64,000 nucleotides of DNA from Prevotella sp. (GTDB lineage: Bacteria > Bacteroidota > Bacteroidia > Bacteroidales > Bacteroidaceae), in contig JAFRPY010000043.1 of the NCBI GenBank assembly GCA_017428925.1, forward strand, positions 1 to 64,000, in the 5' to 3' direction. The position numbers and the translations under genes are program-made. The notes under the pieces are model-generated. The model saw only the letters and a list, made by a program, of their open reading frames with translations. It was not told the origin of the DNA and made no database searches. This document shows, in pieces, positions 17,941 through 28,704 of this stretch; position 1 is the stretch's first letter, and each line of letters begins with the position of its first letter.

Positions 17941-17977
17941 AATCTTTGATTTTTGAAATAATGAATAATATCACCGG

Positions 17978-18631
17978 TCAGAGTCCACGCTCGTAAGTGA
18001 TTTCATAATAACACGGATAGACATACTGAGTTGCTCTCGCATGTCCCTGTGTATGAGGAATAATAAGATTCACCTTTGCAATTTCCTCGTCCTCATTTGC
18101 TGGGCGCCCAATATTGATATAAGTGAGCGGCGTAAGCCATCCGGAAGGAACTGATGTCGTACTATAGGCAGAAACCATCCAACTTTCACCGCTGATAAAC
18201 GATGCGGTAAAAGTTCCCAAAGTGTTGGTAACCGTCATTTTATCACAGAAACGTCGATAACTGATGGTGTTTGTATTCGCGACCAGTGAGTCGGTTTTAA
18301 TGTTCCGCTCAGAGAAACGGCATAGGACCGTAGTGGTTTCACCCTCCTTTATCTTTTCACCACAACCCTTCCGGACAATCTGCATATAAACGCCTGAACT
18401 TGCGAAAAGCACATATTCGTTCTTTGAAACATCCGTGACATTGCCTTTCGAGAAAAACGTAGTTTCGCTGATGACGTTAATATTATTTTTTGCAATAAAA
18501 GCATTAATAGCATCCGATTCTGCTTCCTTCTGCTCAGCATAAGTTTCATAATTGCTGCATGAAGCAAGAAGCATGCAGAGCATGGAAAGTATACAAAAAC
18601 AGCCTGTTGCTATATGTTTACCAATTTTCAT
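17978..18631 (-). CDS. DUF4827-like lipoprotein
   Basis: This 217-residue exported lipoprotein has a hydrophobic leader and lipobox LLASC (Cys at about residue 25), then a beta-rich domain beginning YETYAEQKEAESDAINAFI. It resembles Bacteroidetes DUF4827 proteins, which have a fold similar to FKBP-type peptidyl-prolyl isomerases. Activity is not established. It is first in a likely operon with the phosphohexomutase gene. Confidence 0.72.
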   Translation of the reverse strand: MKIGKHIATGCFCILSMLCMLLASCSNYETYAEQKEAESDAINAFIAKNNINVISETTFFSKGNVTDVSKNEYVLFASSGVYMQIVRKGCGEKIKEGETTTVLCRFSERNIKTDSLVANTNTISYRRFCDKMTVTNTLGTFTASFISGESWMVSAYSTTSVPSGWLTPLTYINIGRPANEDEEIAKVNLIIPHTQGHARATQYVYPCYYEITYERGL

Positions 18632-18659
18632 TCTTAATGCGTATTAAAATATTTGCCTG

Positions 18660-18667
18660 CAAAGGTA
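18660..18667 (-). promoter_or_regulatory. Promoter -7 element TACCTTTG (minus)
   Basis: Consensus match 29 bp before the lipoprotein gene. Confidence 0.7.
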
Positions 18668-18735
18668 GTAAAAAAATAGGGGTTGTGCCTCAAGCATTTG
18701 CCGATAATCACGTATCTTATTATTTTTTAACGGAC

Positions 18736-19761
18736 TCAGAACTTAAGTTCGGCAATTGCACGTTGTACAACAAGCTCGGCTTCCTTAATTGTACAGTTCA
18801 ACCTTCCTCCTGAAGCGTTTTGGTGTCCTCCGCCATTGAAATACTTCTGAGCTATTTTCGTACATGAGAAATCGTCAACACTTCGCAGACTTACCCAAAC
18901 GAGCCTTTCATGTTCGGTATCCTCGCGCAATGAAATGCTCAATTTCACTCCCTTAATCTGGAGCGGAATATTTACCAATCCCTCGGCATCTCCCTTCATA
19001 AAATGGAATCTATAAAGGTCTTGCCGTGTAAGCACATAATAGGCAGCATGCTTTTCAGGCACCACTACCAATTTCTGATAGCACACATAGCCTAAAAGCC
19101 GCAAACGGGATTCTGAATAATTGTTATAGACGTTTCGGTAAATCTTGTCTTTATTAATGCCCTTGGTAAGCAACTGTGAGATGATGAAGAACAAGTCAGG
19201 GTCGTTTGAATTATAGGTGAATCCACCGGTATCGGTCATCATCCCACAATAAATACATACAGCATCCTGCTGAGTAAGTTGCTCAAAACCACCTATTTGC
19301 CAAATGATGCGAAACACCATTTCGCTGGTACTACTCATCTGGGGACGATTCACAAGCAGACCCGACTCGATGGTTGGTAACGGATGGTGATCGATGACAA
19401 CACGAATGGCCGCACTTTCGGTAAGAGCCGTCTCCATATCACCCAAGCGATCCGTCTGGCCAAAATCTAGACAAAAGATCAAATCAGCCTCGGCCATAAT
19501 TTGTTTAACCTTGTCTTGATGCTTGTCGAAGCGGACTATACCTTGTGTCCCAGGCAGCCACTGAAGGAAATCGGGAAACATGTCAGGAATACAGACAACA
19601 GGCTCCTTTCCCTTACTGCGCAGATATCCCGCCAAACCAAGCGAAGAACCTATGGCATCGCCGTCGGGATTACGATGGGCACAAATAACAATACGTTCAG
19701 ACTCGCCTATCAAAGTCTGCAACTGCTCAACTTCGTTGACATTAAGAATATCAATATTCAT
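18736..19761 (-). CDS. DHH/DHHA1 phosphoesterase, NrnA-like
   Basis: This 341-residue protein has the DHH-family signatures NPDGDAIGSSLGL, CLDFGQTDR, VIDHHPLP and MTDTGGFTYNS, and the C-terminal DHHA1 motif YFNGGGHQNASGG. By family it should degrade nanoRNA or cyclic-dinucleotide products and/or pAp. The promoter element at 19770-19777 puts the transcript start only 2-4 nt before the ATG, so the mRNA is almost leaderless. Confidence 0.9.
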   Translation of the reverse strand: MNIDILNVNEVEQLQTLIGESERIVICAHRNPDGDAIGSSLGLAGYLRSKGKEPVVCIPDMFPDFLQWLPGTQGIVRFDKHQDKVKQIMAEADLIFCLDFGQTDRLGDMETALTESAAIRVVIDHHPLPTIESGLLVNRPQMSSTSEMVFRIIWQIGGFEQLTQQDAVCIYCGMMTDTGGFTYNSNDPDLFFIISQLLTKGINKDKIYRNVYNNYSESRLRLLGYVCYQKLVVVPEKHAAYYVLTRQDLYRFHFMKGDAEGLVNIPLQIKGVKLSISLREDTEHERLVWVSLRSVDDFSCTKIAQKYFNGGGHQNASGGRLNCTIKEAELVVQRAIAELKF

Positions 19762-19769
19762 ACGGGGTG

Positions 19770-19777
19770 CAAAGATA
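19770..19777 (-). promoter_or_regulatory. Promoter -7 element TATCTTTG (minus), very short leader
   Basis: Consensus match ending 9 bp before the start codon of the DHH phosphoesterase gene. Confidence 0.65.
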
Positions 19778-19837
19778 CAAAAAAAAACGATTAAGTGAGA
19801 AATTTATACAAAACGAATTTGACCGACGGTCAAAAAG

Positions 19838-19882
19838 AGCGTATCAGCTGTCACTCCTGAACAAAGTAACCGCTGATACGCT
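19838..19882 (-). terminator. Rho-independent terminator
   Basis: An 11-bp perfect stem (19838-19848 with 19872-19882) is followed on the minus strand by CTTTTTG. It ends the nucleotidyltransferase transcript. Confidence 0.8.
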
Positions 19883-19906
19883 AACCTGTAGGAAAGGAAG
19901 ATGCTA

Positions 19907-20848
19907 TCAGAAAAGTTTCTCGGGATAAGTGCCGTCGTTGACGAGCGACTGTATGCGGTCAACAGTACCTTGACGGTCAGCTGCATAGGTAACACCAAAC
20001 CACTTGGAAGTAGTGTCGAGCACCTGTACAGAAGCCGTTCCATCGTTGATGAGTTTGTTCACCATCAGCGGAATAAAGAACTCTGCCTTCAGATTCTCCA
20101 TGTTCTTCGGATCACTGAGGAATTCCTTGAAATAAGCTTCGCTGTAGTCGAAATAGTCGGGAGTGAAACCCCACATGTTCATGCTTACTGGTGTTTTCTC
20201 ATCAACGACCACCCAATTGCCCTGTTCGTCCTTGTAGCGGATTTCCTCATTGGCATCACCTGCACACGATCCATCCTCTGCACAACGCACAATCTCAGTA
20301 CGCTCCACGACAGTTGTCAGGTTTCCATCGGCATCCTTCGAACAGATGCCACGGGCAACAGTACCATTCTCACTCAGCGTGTTTCCTACACGGAAACCTA
20401 CCATAGCGTAGGTGTTCTTGGAACCTTCGGGCAATTCGGACAGGAATTTTCCAATCACCATGAAAGCGTCACGATTGTAGAAATCATCACAGTTGATTAC
20501 ACAGAAAGGCTCCTTGATGACATCCTTTCCCATCAACACAGCATGGTTTGTTCCCCATGGCTTAACGCGGCCTTCAGGTACGGAGAATCCTTTTGGCAAG
20601 GCATCGATACCCTGGAAGCAGAGTTCGCACTTAATCTTATCCTCATATTTGGAAAGTATCTGTGTTCGGAACTGCTCTTCAAAGTCTTTGCGGATTACCC
20701 AAACAACTTTGCCAAACCCTGCCTGGATGGCATCGTAAATAGAATAGTCCATGATTGTCTCACCATTGGGGCCCAGCCCATCAAGCTGTTTCAAACCACC
20801 ATAACGGCTACCCATACCAGCAGCCAAAAGAAAAAGCGTTGGTTTCAT
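19907..20848 (-). CDS. Sugar nucleotidyltransferase family protein
   Basis: This 313-residue soluble protein has the nucleotidyltransferase signature LLAAGMGSRYGGLKQL at residues about 7-22, a GTNHAVLMG motif and the metal-binding INCDDFY. It resembles NTP-transferases that activate sugar phosphates, but substrate and product are unknown. It is a single gene with its own promoter and terminator. Confidence 0.83.
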   Translation of the reverse strand: MKPTLFLLAAGMGSRYGGLKQLDGLGPNGETIMDYSIYDAIQAGFGKVVWVIRKDFEEQFRTQILSKYEDKIKCELCFQGIDALPKGFSVPEGRVKPWGTNHAVLMGKDVIKEPFCVINCDDFYNRDAFMVIGKFLSELPEGSKNTYAMVGFRVGNTLSENGTVARGICSKDADGNLTTVVERTEIVRCAEDGSCAGDANEEIRYKDEQGNWVVVDEKTPVSMNMWGFTPDYFDYSEAYFKEFLSDPKNMENLKAEFFIPLMVNKLINDGTASVQVLDTTSKWFGVTYAADRQGTVDRIQSLVNDGTYPEKLF

Positions 20849-20884
20849 ATCTGCTTATTTTTATAAATTAATTGTTTATGAGTG

Positions 20885-20892
20885 CAAAGATA
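20885..20892 (-). promoter_or_regulatory. Promoter -7 element TATCTTTG (minus)
   Basis: Consensus match 37 bp before the nucleotidyltransferase gene. Confidence 0.7.
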
Positions 20893-20939
20893 ATTCATTT
20901 CCTTGAAACGCACAAGTTTTTCCAACAATAAAGTTATCA

Positions 20940-23381
20940 TCAGAAAGGCATTCCCACTGCAAAATGTAGTGTCTGGTCACGTCCGAAAGTATCGGCATTA
21001 AAATAACCCGAACGGCCTGTTTCATAAGGCAAGTGAAGCCCAAGTCCCCAGTCAAGACGGAGGGTAATGAAACCTAGGTCATAACGCAAGCCTATGCCTG
21101 TGTTGAGTGCAATGTCGCTGCCCAACTTGTTGGTACGGATTTTTCCACGGTCAAAATAAGAAAAAACATCAACTAACTTGGCAAAAGACTCATCATCTAA
21201 AGGCTCTTCATCTTGAGGCGAATCGGAAGGCAACTCATTCTCAAGACTATCAAAAACGGTGTCAAGTAAATTTTTGTGCATCCATACATTACCTGCATCC
21301 AGAAATACTGCACCGTAAAGGTTACCAAACAAGCGGGGACGATATTCGATGTTGGCCACTGCCTTAATAGTTCCCATGCGAATGTAGCGCAACGTACGGT
21401 TGTCGATAGGATAATTGAAATCACCAGGACCTAAATATCGAGCAGGCCAACCACGCAGGCTGGTAGCACCTCCCACGTAGAAATACTCCGTGAAGGGTGC
21501 ATCATCCATATAACTGTTGCCGTATGTGTACATTACACCAAGGTTAAGATGAGCCACCAAGGTGGAATATTCGTCCATACTCCATGTTTTCGTAAAATCA
21601 GTTTCCAGTTTCAAGAACTGCGAATATTGCGTCTTGTATAATTTCTTTCTTTTTTCGTTCCATTTCTTCCCTAAGGCCATCATGCCTAAAGAAGTCAAGT
21701 TACCAGCTTCAGAAAGGGTGGTTTCCCAAACAATGGGGTTACGATAGTTAGCCGGACTGGAGTAGGTATAAGTAAAGCGCATCTGAGGCACCAACTTGTC
21801 TTCCATCATCATGTTGATAAACTGCAACGAATCCCTTAACTTGTTAAATTCATCAGAAATACGGTTCTTGAACTGGTACTGTAAAGTTAGAGGGCTAAAC
21901 TGGAAACGGCTAGTGGCTGATGTCTGCCACTTATAGGTCCACTCTGCCGCAATGGTATTCATGTTGAAATAACCTGGACGGTTAATCACATTGTTGCTGA
22001 TGCGAGCCAGCGTGATGGGCGTCGTATAGAAACGGCGCCGGCGACGACGTTCTGTGCCTCGTCTGGGAAGCTCACGATTGCCTCCAAAGAAAGGAGCGAC
22101 CAGACGGGGGAACTCCAAAGAAGTCTCGAACCCGTATTCATAATAGTTGTTATTGCCACCATTAAGCTGCCAAGCGTAAGAGCCGTGAAGGGCCACGTCA
22201 AACTTCTCGCCACCACGGAAGGCATTACGCTTTGAAAGACCTACCACCACCTCAGGCCCCAGCCTACCTACGCTACTTCCTGTTGCACGAGTCTCAATGT
22301 AGAAGTCATAAGGCTTTTCGAAAACACAGCTCAGTTTCAAGTCGAGTGTATCACAGGCAGGTGTGGAATCGCGTGGCGTAAACTGGAAGTCAACCATACT
22401 GTAGATACCCATTGCATTCACCTTCTCTATGGATTCCAAATGCCGCTCATAGTTGTAAAGCTGCCGTGGACGCAACCGCAAATTGGAAAGCACCACTCGC
22501 GGACGGATAGGAGGACGCTTACCATTGAAGGCAATAGACAGATGGCGCAACTGACGAACGCTGTCGAGTTGTTCCCTCGTTCGTCGGCGGAACTCAACGT
22601 TTATCTTTCCAATATACCATTGGTGCCGGGCTGCTTCGGGAACATCAGCCGACATCTGGAAACGCAACTGCGCCTTGCCCGGAACAGCCAGCGTATCTGC
22701 CAGATAGTAGCTATATGACGGTTGGTAGAAATAATATCCGTTGGAGCGTAGCAAATAGGAAATGCGGTTGCGCTCTTCGTTGAGCGTAGTGACGTCGAGC
22801 GGGTCGCCACGATGTATCTTAGCATTATCAAGTGTCTGACTGATGAGCGTGTCGCAACCATAGGGGAATCCCAGATATGAGATGGAATCGAGTGTCCACA
22901 AATGTCCCATATTGACCGTATAGCCTATCTTTGCCTTCTTGGGATTTTTCAGTTGGACAATTTGGTAGGCCACATCACTATTGAAATATCCGTGGGAACG
23001 AAGCACAGAACGAGCCACCGTGGCACGTAGTTCTGGATTAACGCGACTCATCAGCACAGGCTCCTTACCAAAAGAGGAAGCCATCCACTTGCCGAAGCTC
23101 GTCTCCGAATCATGGTAGGCATTCCATATCAAGAGATTCATGGGGAGCGGAAAACGGAAACGAGAACTGCCAAACAAAGCACCGTTAGGAGCCGTTGCCA
23201 GTGAGGTTTCCATTTCTTCCTTCATATTATCGGCATGTTCGCAGGGTTCATAATTCTCATAGGTAATCTTGGTGAGTCCCGTATAGAGCTGGTCGCCATC
23301 GGGGACACCGGAAGTGGTGCTGCAAGCTGTCAGCAGAAGCCCACATGCCATTATGGATATGTATCTTTTCATTTTCTCCAT
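20940..23381 (-). CDS. TamA/BamA-like outer membrane assembly protein (lipoprotein leader)
   Basis: This 813-residue protein has a lipobox-like leader (LLLTACS) and POTRA-like repeats (SNGYYFYQPSYSYYLADT region). The C-terminal Omp85 barrel has GGATSLRGWPARYLGPGDF and ends in phenylalanine (VGMPF). By family it inserts proteins into the outer membrane. It overlaps the TamB-like stop codon as TAATG, so the two genes are translationally coupled. MKRY, three codons in (23372), is an alternative start. Confidence 0.88.
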   Translation of the reverse strand: MEKMKRYISIMACGLLLTACSTTSGVPDGDQLYTGLTKITYENYEPCEHADNMKEEMETSLATAPNGALFGSSRFRFPLPMNLLIWNAYHDSETSFGKWMASSFGKEPVLMSRVNPELRATVARSVLRSHGYFNSDVAYQIVQLKNPKKAKIGYTVNMGHLWTLDSISYLGFPYGCDTLISQTLDNAKIHRGDPLDVTTLNEERNRISYLLRSNGYYFYQPSYSYYLADTLAVPGKAQLRFQMSADVPEAARHQWYIGKINVEFRRRTREQLDSVRQLRHLSIAFNGKRPPIRPRVVLSNLRLRPRQLYNYERHLESIEKVNAMGIYSMVDFQFTPRDSTPACDTLDLKLSCVFEKPYDFYIETRATGSSVGRLGPEVVVGLSKRNAFRGGEKFDVALHGSYAWQLNGGNNNYYEYGFETSLEFPRLVAPFFGGNRELPRRGTERRRRRRFYTTPITLARISNNVINRPGYFNMNTIAAEWTYKWQTSATSRFQFSPLTLQYQFKNRISDEFNKLRDSLQFINMMMEDKLVPQMRFTYTYSSPANYRNPIVWETTLSEAGNLTSLGMMALGKKWNEKRKKLYKTQYSQFLKLETDFTKTWSMDEYSTLVAHLNLGVMYTYGNSYMDDAPFTEYFYVGGATSLRGWPARYLGPGDFNYPIDNRTLRYIRMGTIKAVANIEYRPRLFGNLYGAVFLDAGNVWMHKNLLDTVFDSLENELPSDSPQDEEPLDDESFAKLVDVFSYFDRGKIRTNKLGSDIALNTGIGLRYDLGFITLRLDWGLGLHLPYETGRSGYFNADTFGRDQTLHFAVGMPF

Positions 23382-26300
23382 TACTCACTTTCCTTTTTAC
23401 TTGTACTCTCTACTGCTGAAGAATCAGCTGGTGCCAGCTGCCTGCTCCTCGTCATAGAAGAACTGGACGGCAAGCTCCGGCGTTCATCCTTAAACTTGAA
23501 AATGTCGCCCAATGTCTGGAGCGTGCGACGCCACGTGAAGCCTACGCCATATTGCTGAGTGTAGCCTTCCAGCCAGTCGTACACATTATTCTTATAGAAT
23601 CCCGTTATGTATTTGTTGGCCGTATCGTCAAGACGGTATTCCAAGTCAAAATTATCAAAGAACGACTTGTTCTGGTCGTTGATTTCACTTCCCGAGCTTA
23701 CCTTTCCGCCCACCGATACTTTCAGGCGGTTGTTCCAGAAACGCTTGGCAAATCTGAAAGAATAGTCCATGTGAGAGTTGCCAGCAGCATCCATCGAATT
23801 GTCAATACCCACAGAGAGGTCAAGAGTGCGCAGGGCTTTTCCCGTAATATTGTTTATCTGACTATTCAAGAATGCGCTCAAAGCTGAGTTCATGGAGAAC
23901 GAATTGGTGTTGCCGTCAGCCATATACATACCCGTGGCAAGCAACGAAACCGCCAATTTGCCACGATGCTCGGCTCCCATGCTTTGCAACTCTTCCTGCA
24001 ACTGCTGGTCTTCGGCATTCAAGATGAATTCCAGGCCCATGTCGTCAAGAGTCTTGGTGATGACCACGCCACACTCGAATGTCTTGCTCTCTCCTATTCC
24101 CTGGTCGTTCGAGACAGGAGCCTTCACGATTTCCGTAGCCGTAATGTTCAGCCTCGGATTCATCGGAGCACCCGTGAACTCAATATAGCTGCCTTCCTTG
24201 ATGGTAAAGGTCTTCAGCGGAATGATGGGCAGCGAGTATTTCATCTCACCATTGTTAAGCGTGTACTTTCCTCGCAGCTGGAGTCCGTCCACATTATTAT
24301 ATTGCATGCGAAGCGTTCCACCACCCATGAGATCCACGTAGTTGGAATGGTCTGCATTCAGATAGGCCATGATATGTGCTCCACTTGAAACATCGATGGT
24401 CATGTCCATCTCAAATCCGTTAGGACTCGGACGACTGATGACAGTCGAAGTAGTATCGGTAAAGTCGGTGAACTTCACCAGTTCATCCATCTGATTATCG
24501 GTTGTCAACGGAGAATCTCGCAACACATAGCTCATGTCTGTCGTTGAAAGCACGTCCAGCCTTCCTCGCATGCGCAGCTTGTCGACATCTCCCCTCAAAG
24601 TAGTCAGGAGATTAACAAATCCCTTACCATAGGCAATGCTCTTGGGCGTTTCCTTCGCTTTGATTATCTGCACGTTGCGTCCAACCATGCGCATGTCCAT
24701 TGCCATACGGTCAAGATCAGAGAAGTCCACCGTACCATTCACACGGATAGGATTATCATTATATGCATAGAGCAGATAGTCTTTCAACGTCAGGTGGCTG
24801 CCAACGATACGAACCGGCTCATTGCTGAAACGCAGAGCTATGCCATAAGGTTCACTTATCAGGTAGCAGCTGTCGAGATCGACTTGTCCATTCACCTGAG
24901 GCTCGTCAAGCGACCCTTTCACAGACAGGTCGCCCTCGGCATATCCCAAGAAGCCGATAATCTGGTCGGGGATGAAACCGTTGGCCAATGAAAGCGGCAG
25001 ATGCTTCAGCGACAAAGTGGCGTCAAGGTCGCCCTTTCCCTTCGGATTGTAAGTTCCGGTTATGGTACCCACCTCAGCCTCGTCCTTAAAGAGAATTCCA
25101 TCAACATAGTGCGTGCCGTCGCCCTTCGGAATATACACGAATTCTGATGAGAGATTGCCCATTGGATTGCGCTCGAAGGTGAGATTATTAATCGACATGG
25201 ATGAAGACACCGTCATGTCGCTCTCATCCTTAATAATGTGGAAGTCGCCGTTCATGATGCCTGTGATGTCAGGAGCATAGGGCACCACCGACAGTACCTG
25301 TTCCAAATCGAAACGGTGAAGGCTCGCGGTGAGGTCCTGCAAGGCGTCTTGGTTATCGTCATTAGTATAAATCTGGATTCCTTGTCCATCGCTGGCCTGC
25401 AATTCCATCTTTGCCGAGATGCGTTTGTCGTTCCCCAGGAACAGATAGTTGTCTTCGTTCACCTTGAACTTCTTATAGCCCAGAATGGGGTCGTCGGTAT
25501 TTAGGCGGGCCACTATTCCGCTGTCAAGCATCTCAGCCACAGCACCAAGCTTCACGCCAGTCCGTTCGCGTTCGTCAAATAGCGACAGGTTGATTCCCGC
25601 CCCGTTGTTGAGCACGTAGCCGTCAAACAGTGCATTGAACACATATTGAGGATGGCCGGGATTGTTCTGAATCTGTCCGTGATAGGTCATATTGGTACTG
25701 TCCGTCCTAATATAGAATCTCACGGTGTCGAGCAGAATGCTGTCGGCATTCAGTTTATTGATGGCCACATTGCCGTTAAGACCCGTTACGGGCGATGAAG
25801 TCAGGTCGATGTCGGCATCGCGGAAGGTGATTCCCTGCCGCTCAAGCATCTTAACAATGAAGTTGTTGCTGCCGGTCTTCATGTTGATGGTGGCCAAAGG
25901 CAACGTCTTTCGCAGGGCTGCCATGTCTATCTTCCGCTGCTTGAAATCTTGCTTCAGCTGACGTAGCATCCGGTTCGACTGACTCATCAGCTGTTTATAC
26001 CCGCCACGCGCGTTGGCATTCAAGTGGAAGTCGCCACAATCCACCACGGCATGAGTGGTGTCGCGGCGCAAAAGCACATCGAGTGTCACGTCCTCGGGCC
26101 TGTAAACCCGTGAACTGTCGCGGATGGTGATGTCGCTCACATACCCTTGCACGCTGTAGTTGTCTTTCATGTCGGTGGCGATGTCAACGTGCAGACAGCT
26201 GCTCATGGTCAATGGCTGGTCAACAAGTCCCAGTTTCTGCAAGTCGGCATGCGCAAGGTCGGCTCCAATGGTGGCCTGAATGTTCTTTGTATTGGTCAGT

Positions 26301-28108
26301 CCGTCGATGGTTATCAGTCCATTCAGCAACGAGTTTCGGCTATCCACATTTGCATGAATACGTCCGTTGCTGATGTTGGCCGTTCCCTTCATTCCACTTA
26401 AGTCGTAGCCGGCAAAACGGAATTTGTTGATTTTAGCACTTGCCTGAAGACGTGTCTTCTTTGAGAAAATGTCTGTGCCGCTGCCCTTCAGCTGGACGTC
26501 GCCTGTGAATGGCCCTGCATCTAACGAAGGAACAAAATGACGGGGATTCAGATTAGTCGCCTTCAAATCGGCAGTATAAGTCATCGTCGAAGCATCAACA
26601 TCCACGTCGCCACTGACTTTTCCGCCGCCTTCCGTTGCCGTAAACGTAGCTTGGTAACGATTTCCACGAGCTTTCACGAAACCATTCACGCCTATGCCAC
26701 GAGGAATGTTCACACCATCCAATGTCCCCTTGGGAAGAAGCTCTGTCAGGAAACCGAGGTCGCCAGTCTTTCCGTTCAAGTCAACATCGGCAATCATATT
26801 GTCGGGATCTGTAGGATTAGTCACGAAGCCGCTGGCATGAAGATCAATGGCAGAAGGCAGTTTCACACTGAGACCATCGAACTTCACCTGCCGCATATTT
26901 CCTGAAACCACTCCTTTTACCGATAGCGGCTGGTTGGGCCATCGGCGGGCAAAGTTGCGGGGAGTCTTCCCCAGCACATGAATAAAGTCTTGCTTGCCAA
27001 ACGAACCATCCACAGTAGCATGCAACTTGCCCGGATTATCATCGTCGAAAGTATTGAGGTCCATGGCCAAATGACCGTCCAAGCGGCTCTCCGAAGTGCG
27101 CATCTTCAGGTCAGAAACACGAAGGCGCTTCTCGTTCAGCTCAACGTCGCCCGACAACTCGCGCAACTCCACCCCACTCTTTTCCTTCATCGCAGCCTCA
27201 CGCACATTCATTTGCAACGAATACGAGCCATCGCTGCCCGAGCCTTGTTGTGCAGAACCGTCTTTCGACGCCCCTCCCGACTTGAAGAATAGCGAGTCAA
27301 TGCCTATGTTTATTTCATTTAATGAAAGATGGTTAAAATCCATTCCATCAGGAAGTTGTTGGGCGAACCTGTCGTCATACTTTAACTTTCCGTCTTTCCA
27401 ATCGAACTGTTCTACTTTATACTCCCCCTTACCCAAAACGAACGAACCGTTCTTGACGGTTGTGTTTCCCAAATAAGCCTCCATATTAAGGGTGTCACCC
27501 GGCAGATACAAACGGACATTCGACTTGTTTACGCTAAGGTCATCGACAAGAATTCGCCACTTGTTGGTGCTCTCGGTGGTGTCAACTTGAGCCGTATCGC
27601 TCAGCGCAATGTCCAGGTTGGCACCCTCAAGCCGAGCGGAATTAACGCGCAATTGCTCGCCCTTCAAATCAATCCCATGACTCTCTATCGCGAGTTTACC
27701 AACCGTTCCTTTAACCTGTGTGTCGGAGATAAACTCGACGGTGTTCAGCTTCACATCGTTCAGTTCAAGTTTGTCCACTTCCACCTGTCCGCGAAAAAGC
27801 GGTTTCAGCTGAACGTCAACCACCATTTTCCCGATATCTGCAACGGTATCCCTCTGAATGATTTCCCCGTTAGAAGGGTCTGAATGGGGCTTGATCACAC
27901 GCACGCCTTCCACGCCTAAGTTCAGCGGAAACTCCAGATTCACGTGCTCCACGTTAATCTCCATTCCCGTTTTCTCCGACGCAATAGCAGCCACGCGCTT
28001 CACCGCCCAGTTCTGAACAGGGGGGAAGTAAAGCAGCGCTGCCAACAAAAAGAACAGCAGCACGGGAACCCCGACGGCTATTCCCAACCACTTCAATGCG
28101 CGTTTCAT
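23381..28108 (-). CDS. TamB-like translocation/assembly protein
   Basis: This 1575-residue protein has an N-terminal transmembrane anchor (residues about 8-28), a very long repetitive beta-rich periplasmic region, and a C-terminal TamB (DUF490) domain near GAPMNPRLNITATEIV and LSVGIDNSMDAAGNSHMDYSFRFAKRF. TamB-type proteins span the periplasm and work with TamA/BamA partners or in phospholipid transfer. The start at 28108 is preferred over 28138, because the promoter (28136-28143) overlaps the longer start. Confidence 0.9.
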   Translation of the reverse strand: MKRALKWLGIAVGVPVLLFFLLAALLYFPPVQNWAVKRVAAIASEKTGMEINVEHVNLEFPLNLGVEGVRVIKPHSDPSNGEIIQRDTVADIGKMVVDVQLKPLFRGQVEVDKLELNDVKLNTVEFISDTQVKGTVGKLAIESHGIDLKGEQLRVNSARLEGANLDIALSDTAQVDTTESTNKWRILVDDLSVNKSNVRLYLPGDTLNMEAYLGNTTVKNGSFVLGKGEYKVEQFDWKDGKLKYDDRFAQQLPDGMDFNHLSLNEINIGIDSLFFKSGGASKDGSAQQGSGSDGSYSLQMNVREAAMKEKSGVELRELSGDVELNEKRLRVSDLKMRTSESRLDGHLAMDLNTFDDDNPGKLHATVDGSFGKQDFIHVLGKTPRNFARRWPNQPLSVKGVVSGNMRQVKFDGLSVKLPSAIDLHASGFVTNPTDPDNMIADVDLNGKTGDLGFLTELLPKGTLDGVNIPRGIGVNGFVKARGNRYQATFTATEGGGKVSGDVDVDASTMTYTADLKATNLNPRHFVPSLDAGPFTGDVQLKGSGTDIFSKKTRLQASAKINKFRFAGYDLSGMKGTANISNGRIHANVDSRNSLLNGLITIDGLTNTKNIQATIGADLAHADLQKLGLVDQPLTMSSCLHVDIATDMKDNYSVQGYVSDITIRDSSRVYRPEDVTLDVLLRRDTTHAVVDCGDFHLNANARGGYKQLMSQSNRMLRQLKQDFKQRKIDMAALRKTLPLATINMKTGSNNFIVKMLERQGITFRDADIDLTSSPVTGLNGNVAINKLNADSILLDTVRFYIRTDSTNMTYHGQIQNNPGHPQYVFNALFDGYVLNNGAGINLSLFDERERTGVKLGAVAEMLDSGIVARLNTDDPILGYKKFKVNEDNYLFLGNDKRISAKMELQASDGQGIQIYTNDDNQDALQDLTASLHRFDLEQVLSVVPYAPDITGIMNGDFHIIKDESDMTVSSSMSINNLTFERNPMGNLSSEFVYIPKGDGTHYVDGILFKDEAEVGTITGTYNPKGKGDLDATLSLKHLPLSLANGFIPDQIIGFLGYAEGDLSVKGSLDEPQVNGQVDLDSCYLISEPYGIALRFSNEPVRIVGSHLTLKDYLLYAYNDNPIRVNGTVDFSDLDRMAMDMRMVGRNVQIIKAKETPKSIAYGKGFVNLLTTLRGDVDKLRMRGRLDVLSTTDMSYVLRDSPLTTDNQMDELVKFTDFTDTTSTVISRPSPNGFEMDMTIDVSSGAHIMAYLNADHSNYVDLMGGGTLRMQYNNVDGLQLRGKYTLNNGEMKYSLPIIPLKTFTIKEGSYIEFTGAPMNPRLNITATEIVKAPVSNDQGIGESKTFECGVVITKTLDDMGLEFILNAEDQQLQEELQSMGAEHRGKLAVSLLATGMYMADGNTNSFSMNSALSAFLNSQINNITGKALRTLDLSVGIDNSMDAAGNSHMDYSFRFAKRFWNNRLKVSVGGKVSSGSEINDQNKSFFDNFDLEYRLDDTANKYITGFYKNNVYDWLEGYTQQYGVGFTWRRTLQTLGDIFKFKDERRSLPSSSSMTRSRQLAPADSSAVESTSKKESE

Positions 28109-28135
28109 TCTCTCACTAACATTGCAAATTCCTTG

Positions 28136-28143
28136 CAAAGATA
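28136..28143 (-). promoter_or_regulatory. Promoter -7 element TATCTTTG (minus)
   Basis: Consensus match 28 bp before the TamB-like start. It drives the TamB/TamA-like pair. Confidence 0.7.
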
Positions 28144-28704
28144 CGATTTAGCGAGGACAATGCAAAATAAAAAACATTTTATTTTCATTGTTGAGCGATA
28201 GTATCTTATTTAAAGATACGCATTAGTGAGCACAAAAGCAAAAAAGAACTTGTTTTTTTTTGTTTTGTCGAACGAGAGTGTCTTCATCGCCGATTATTAA
28301 TCTTTCATCAAATAAAATGGAAAAATCCCGACAACGCACTTTTCCAATCTGGAAAACGAAATCAAGAAAAAGACCTTCCAAACGATGAAAAAAAACGAAA
28401 TAAATAGTGGAAACAAAGCAATCAAAGTCTGATTGAACTCAAATTAAAGTCCATTTGCTCTTCAAATAGACTTTGGAAAGACTTCATTTAAAGTGTGGAA
28501 ACAGCCTTTCCACAGTTCAAAAGGCTTCCTTCCGCTGAGCGGAAAGTTCTCAAAACGACTTCAAATTTGGAACGATTTCCGTAAAACTCTGTTTATCAAA
28601 AACTTACGAAAACTACTCAAAACTCGCGTATTTGCGACCAACTTACCATTCCGTGAGAAATACGCGAAATTTACCCCCTGAAATTCAGAATATTTTTAAC
28701 AATA
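28144..28704. other. AT-rich intergenic region, no gene
   Basis: About 560 bp without a credible gene. It contains a small inverted repeat (GTATCTT..AAGATAC at 28201-28219) and another near 28525-28545 (TTCCGCT..AGCGGAA). Short frames have no start context. Confidence 0.5.
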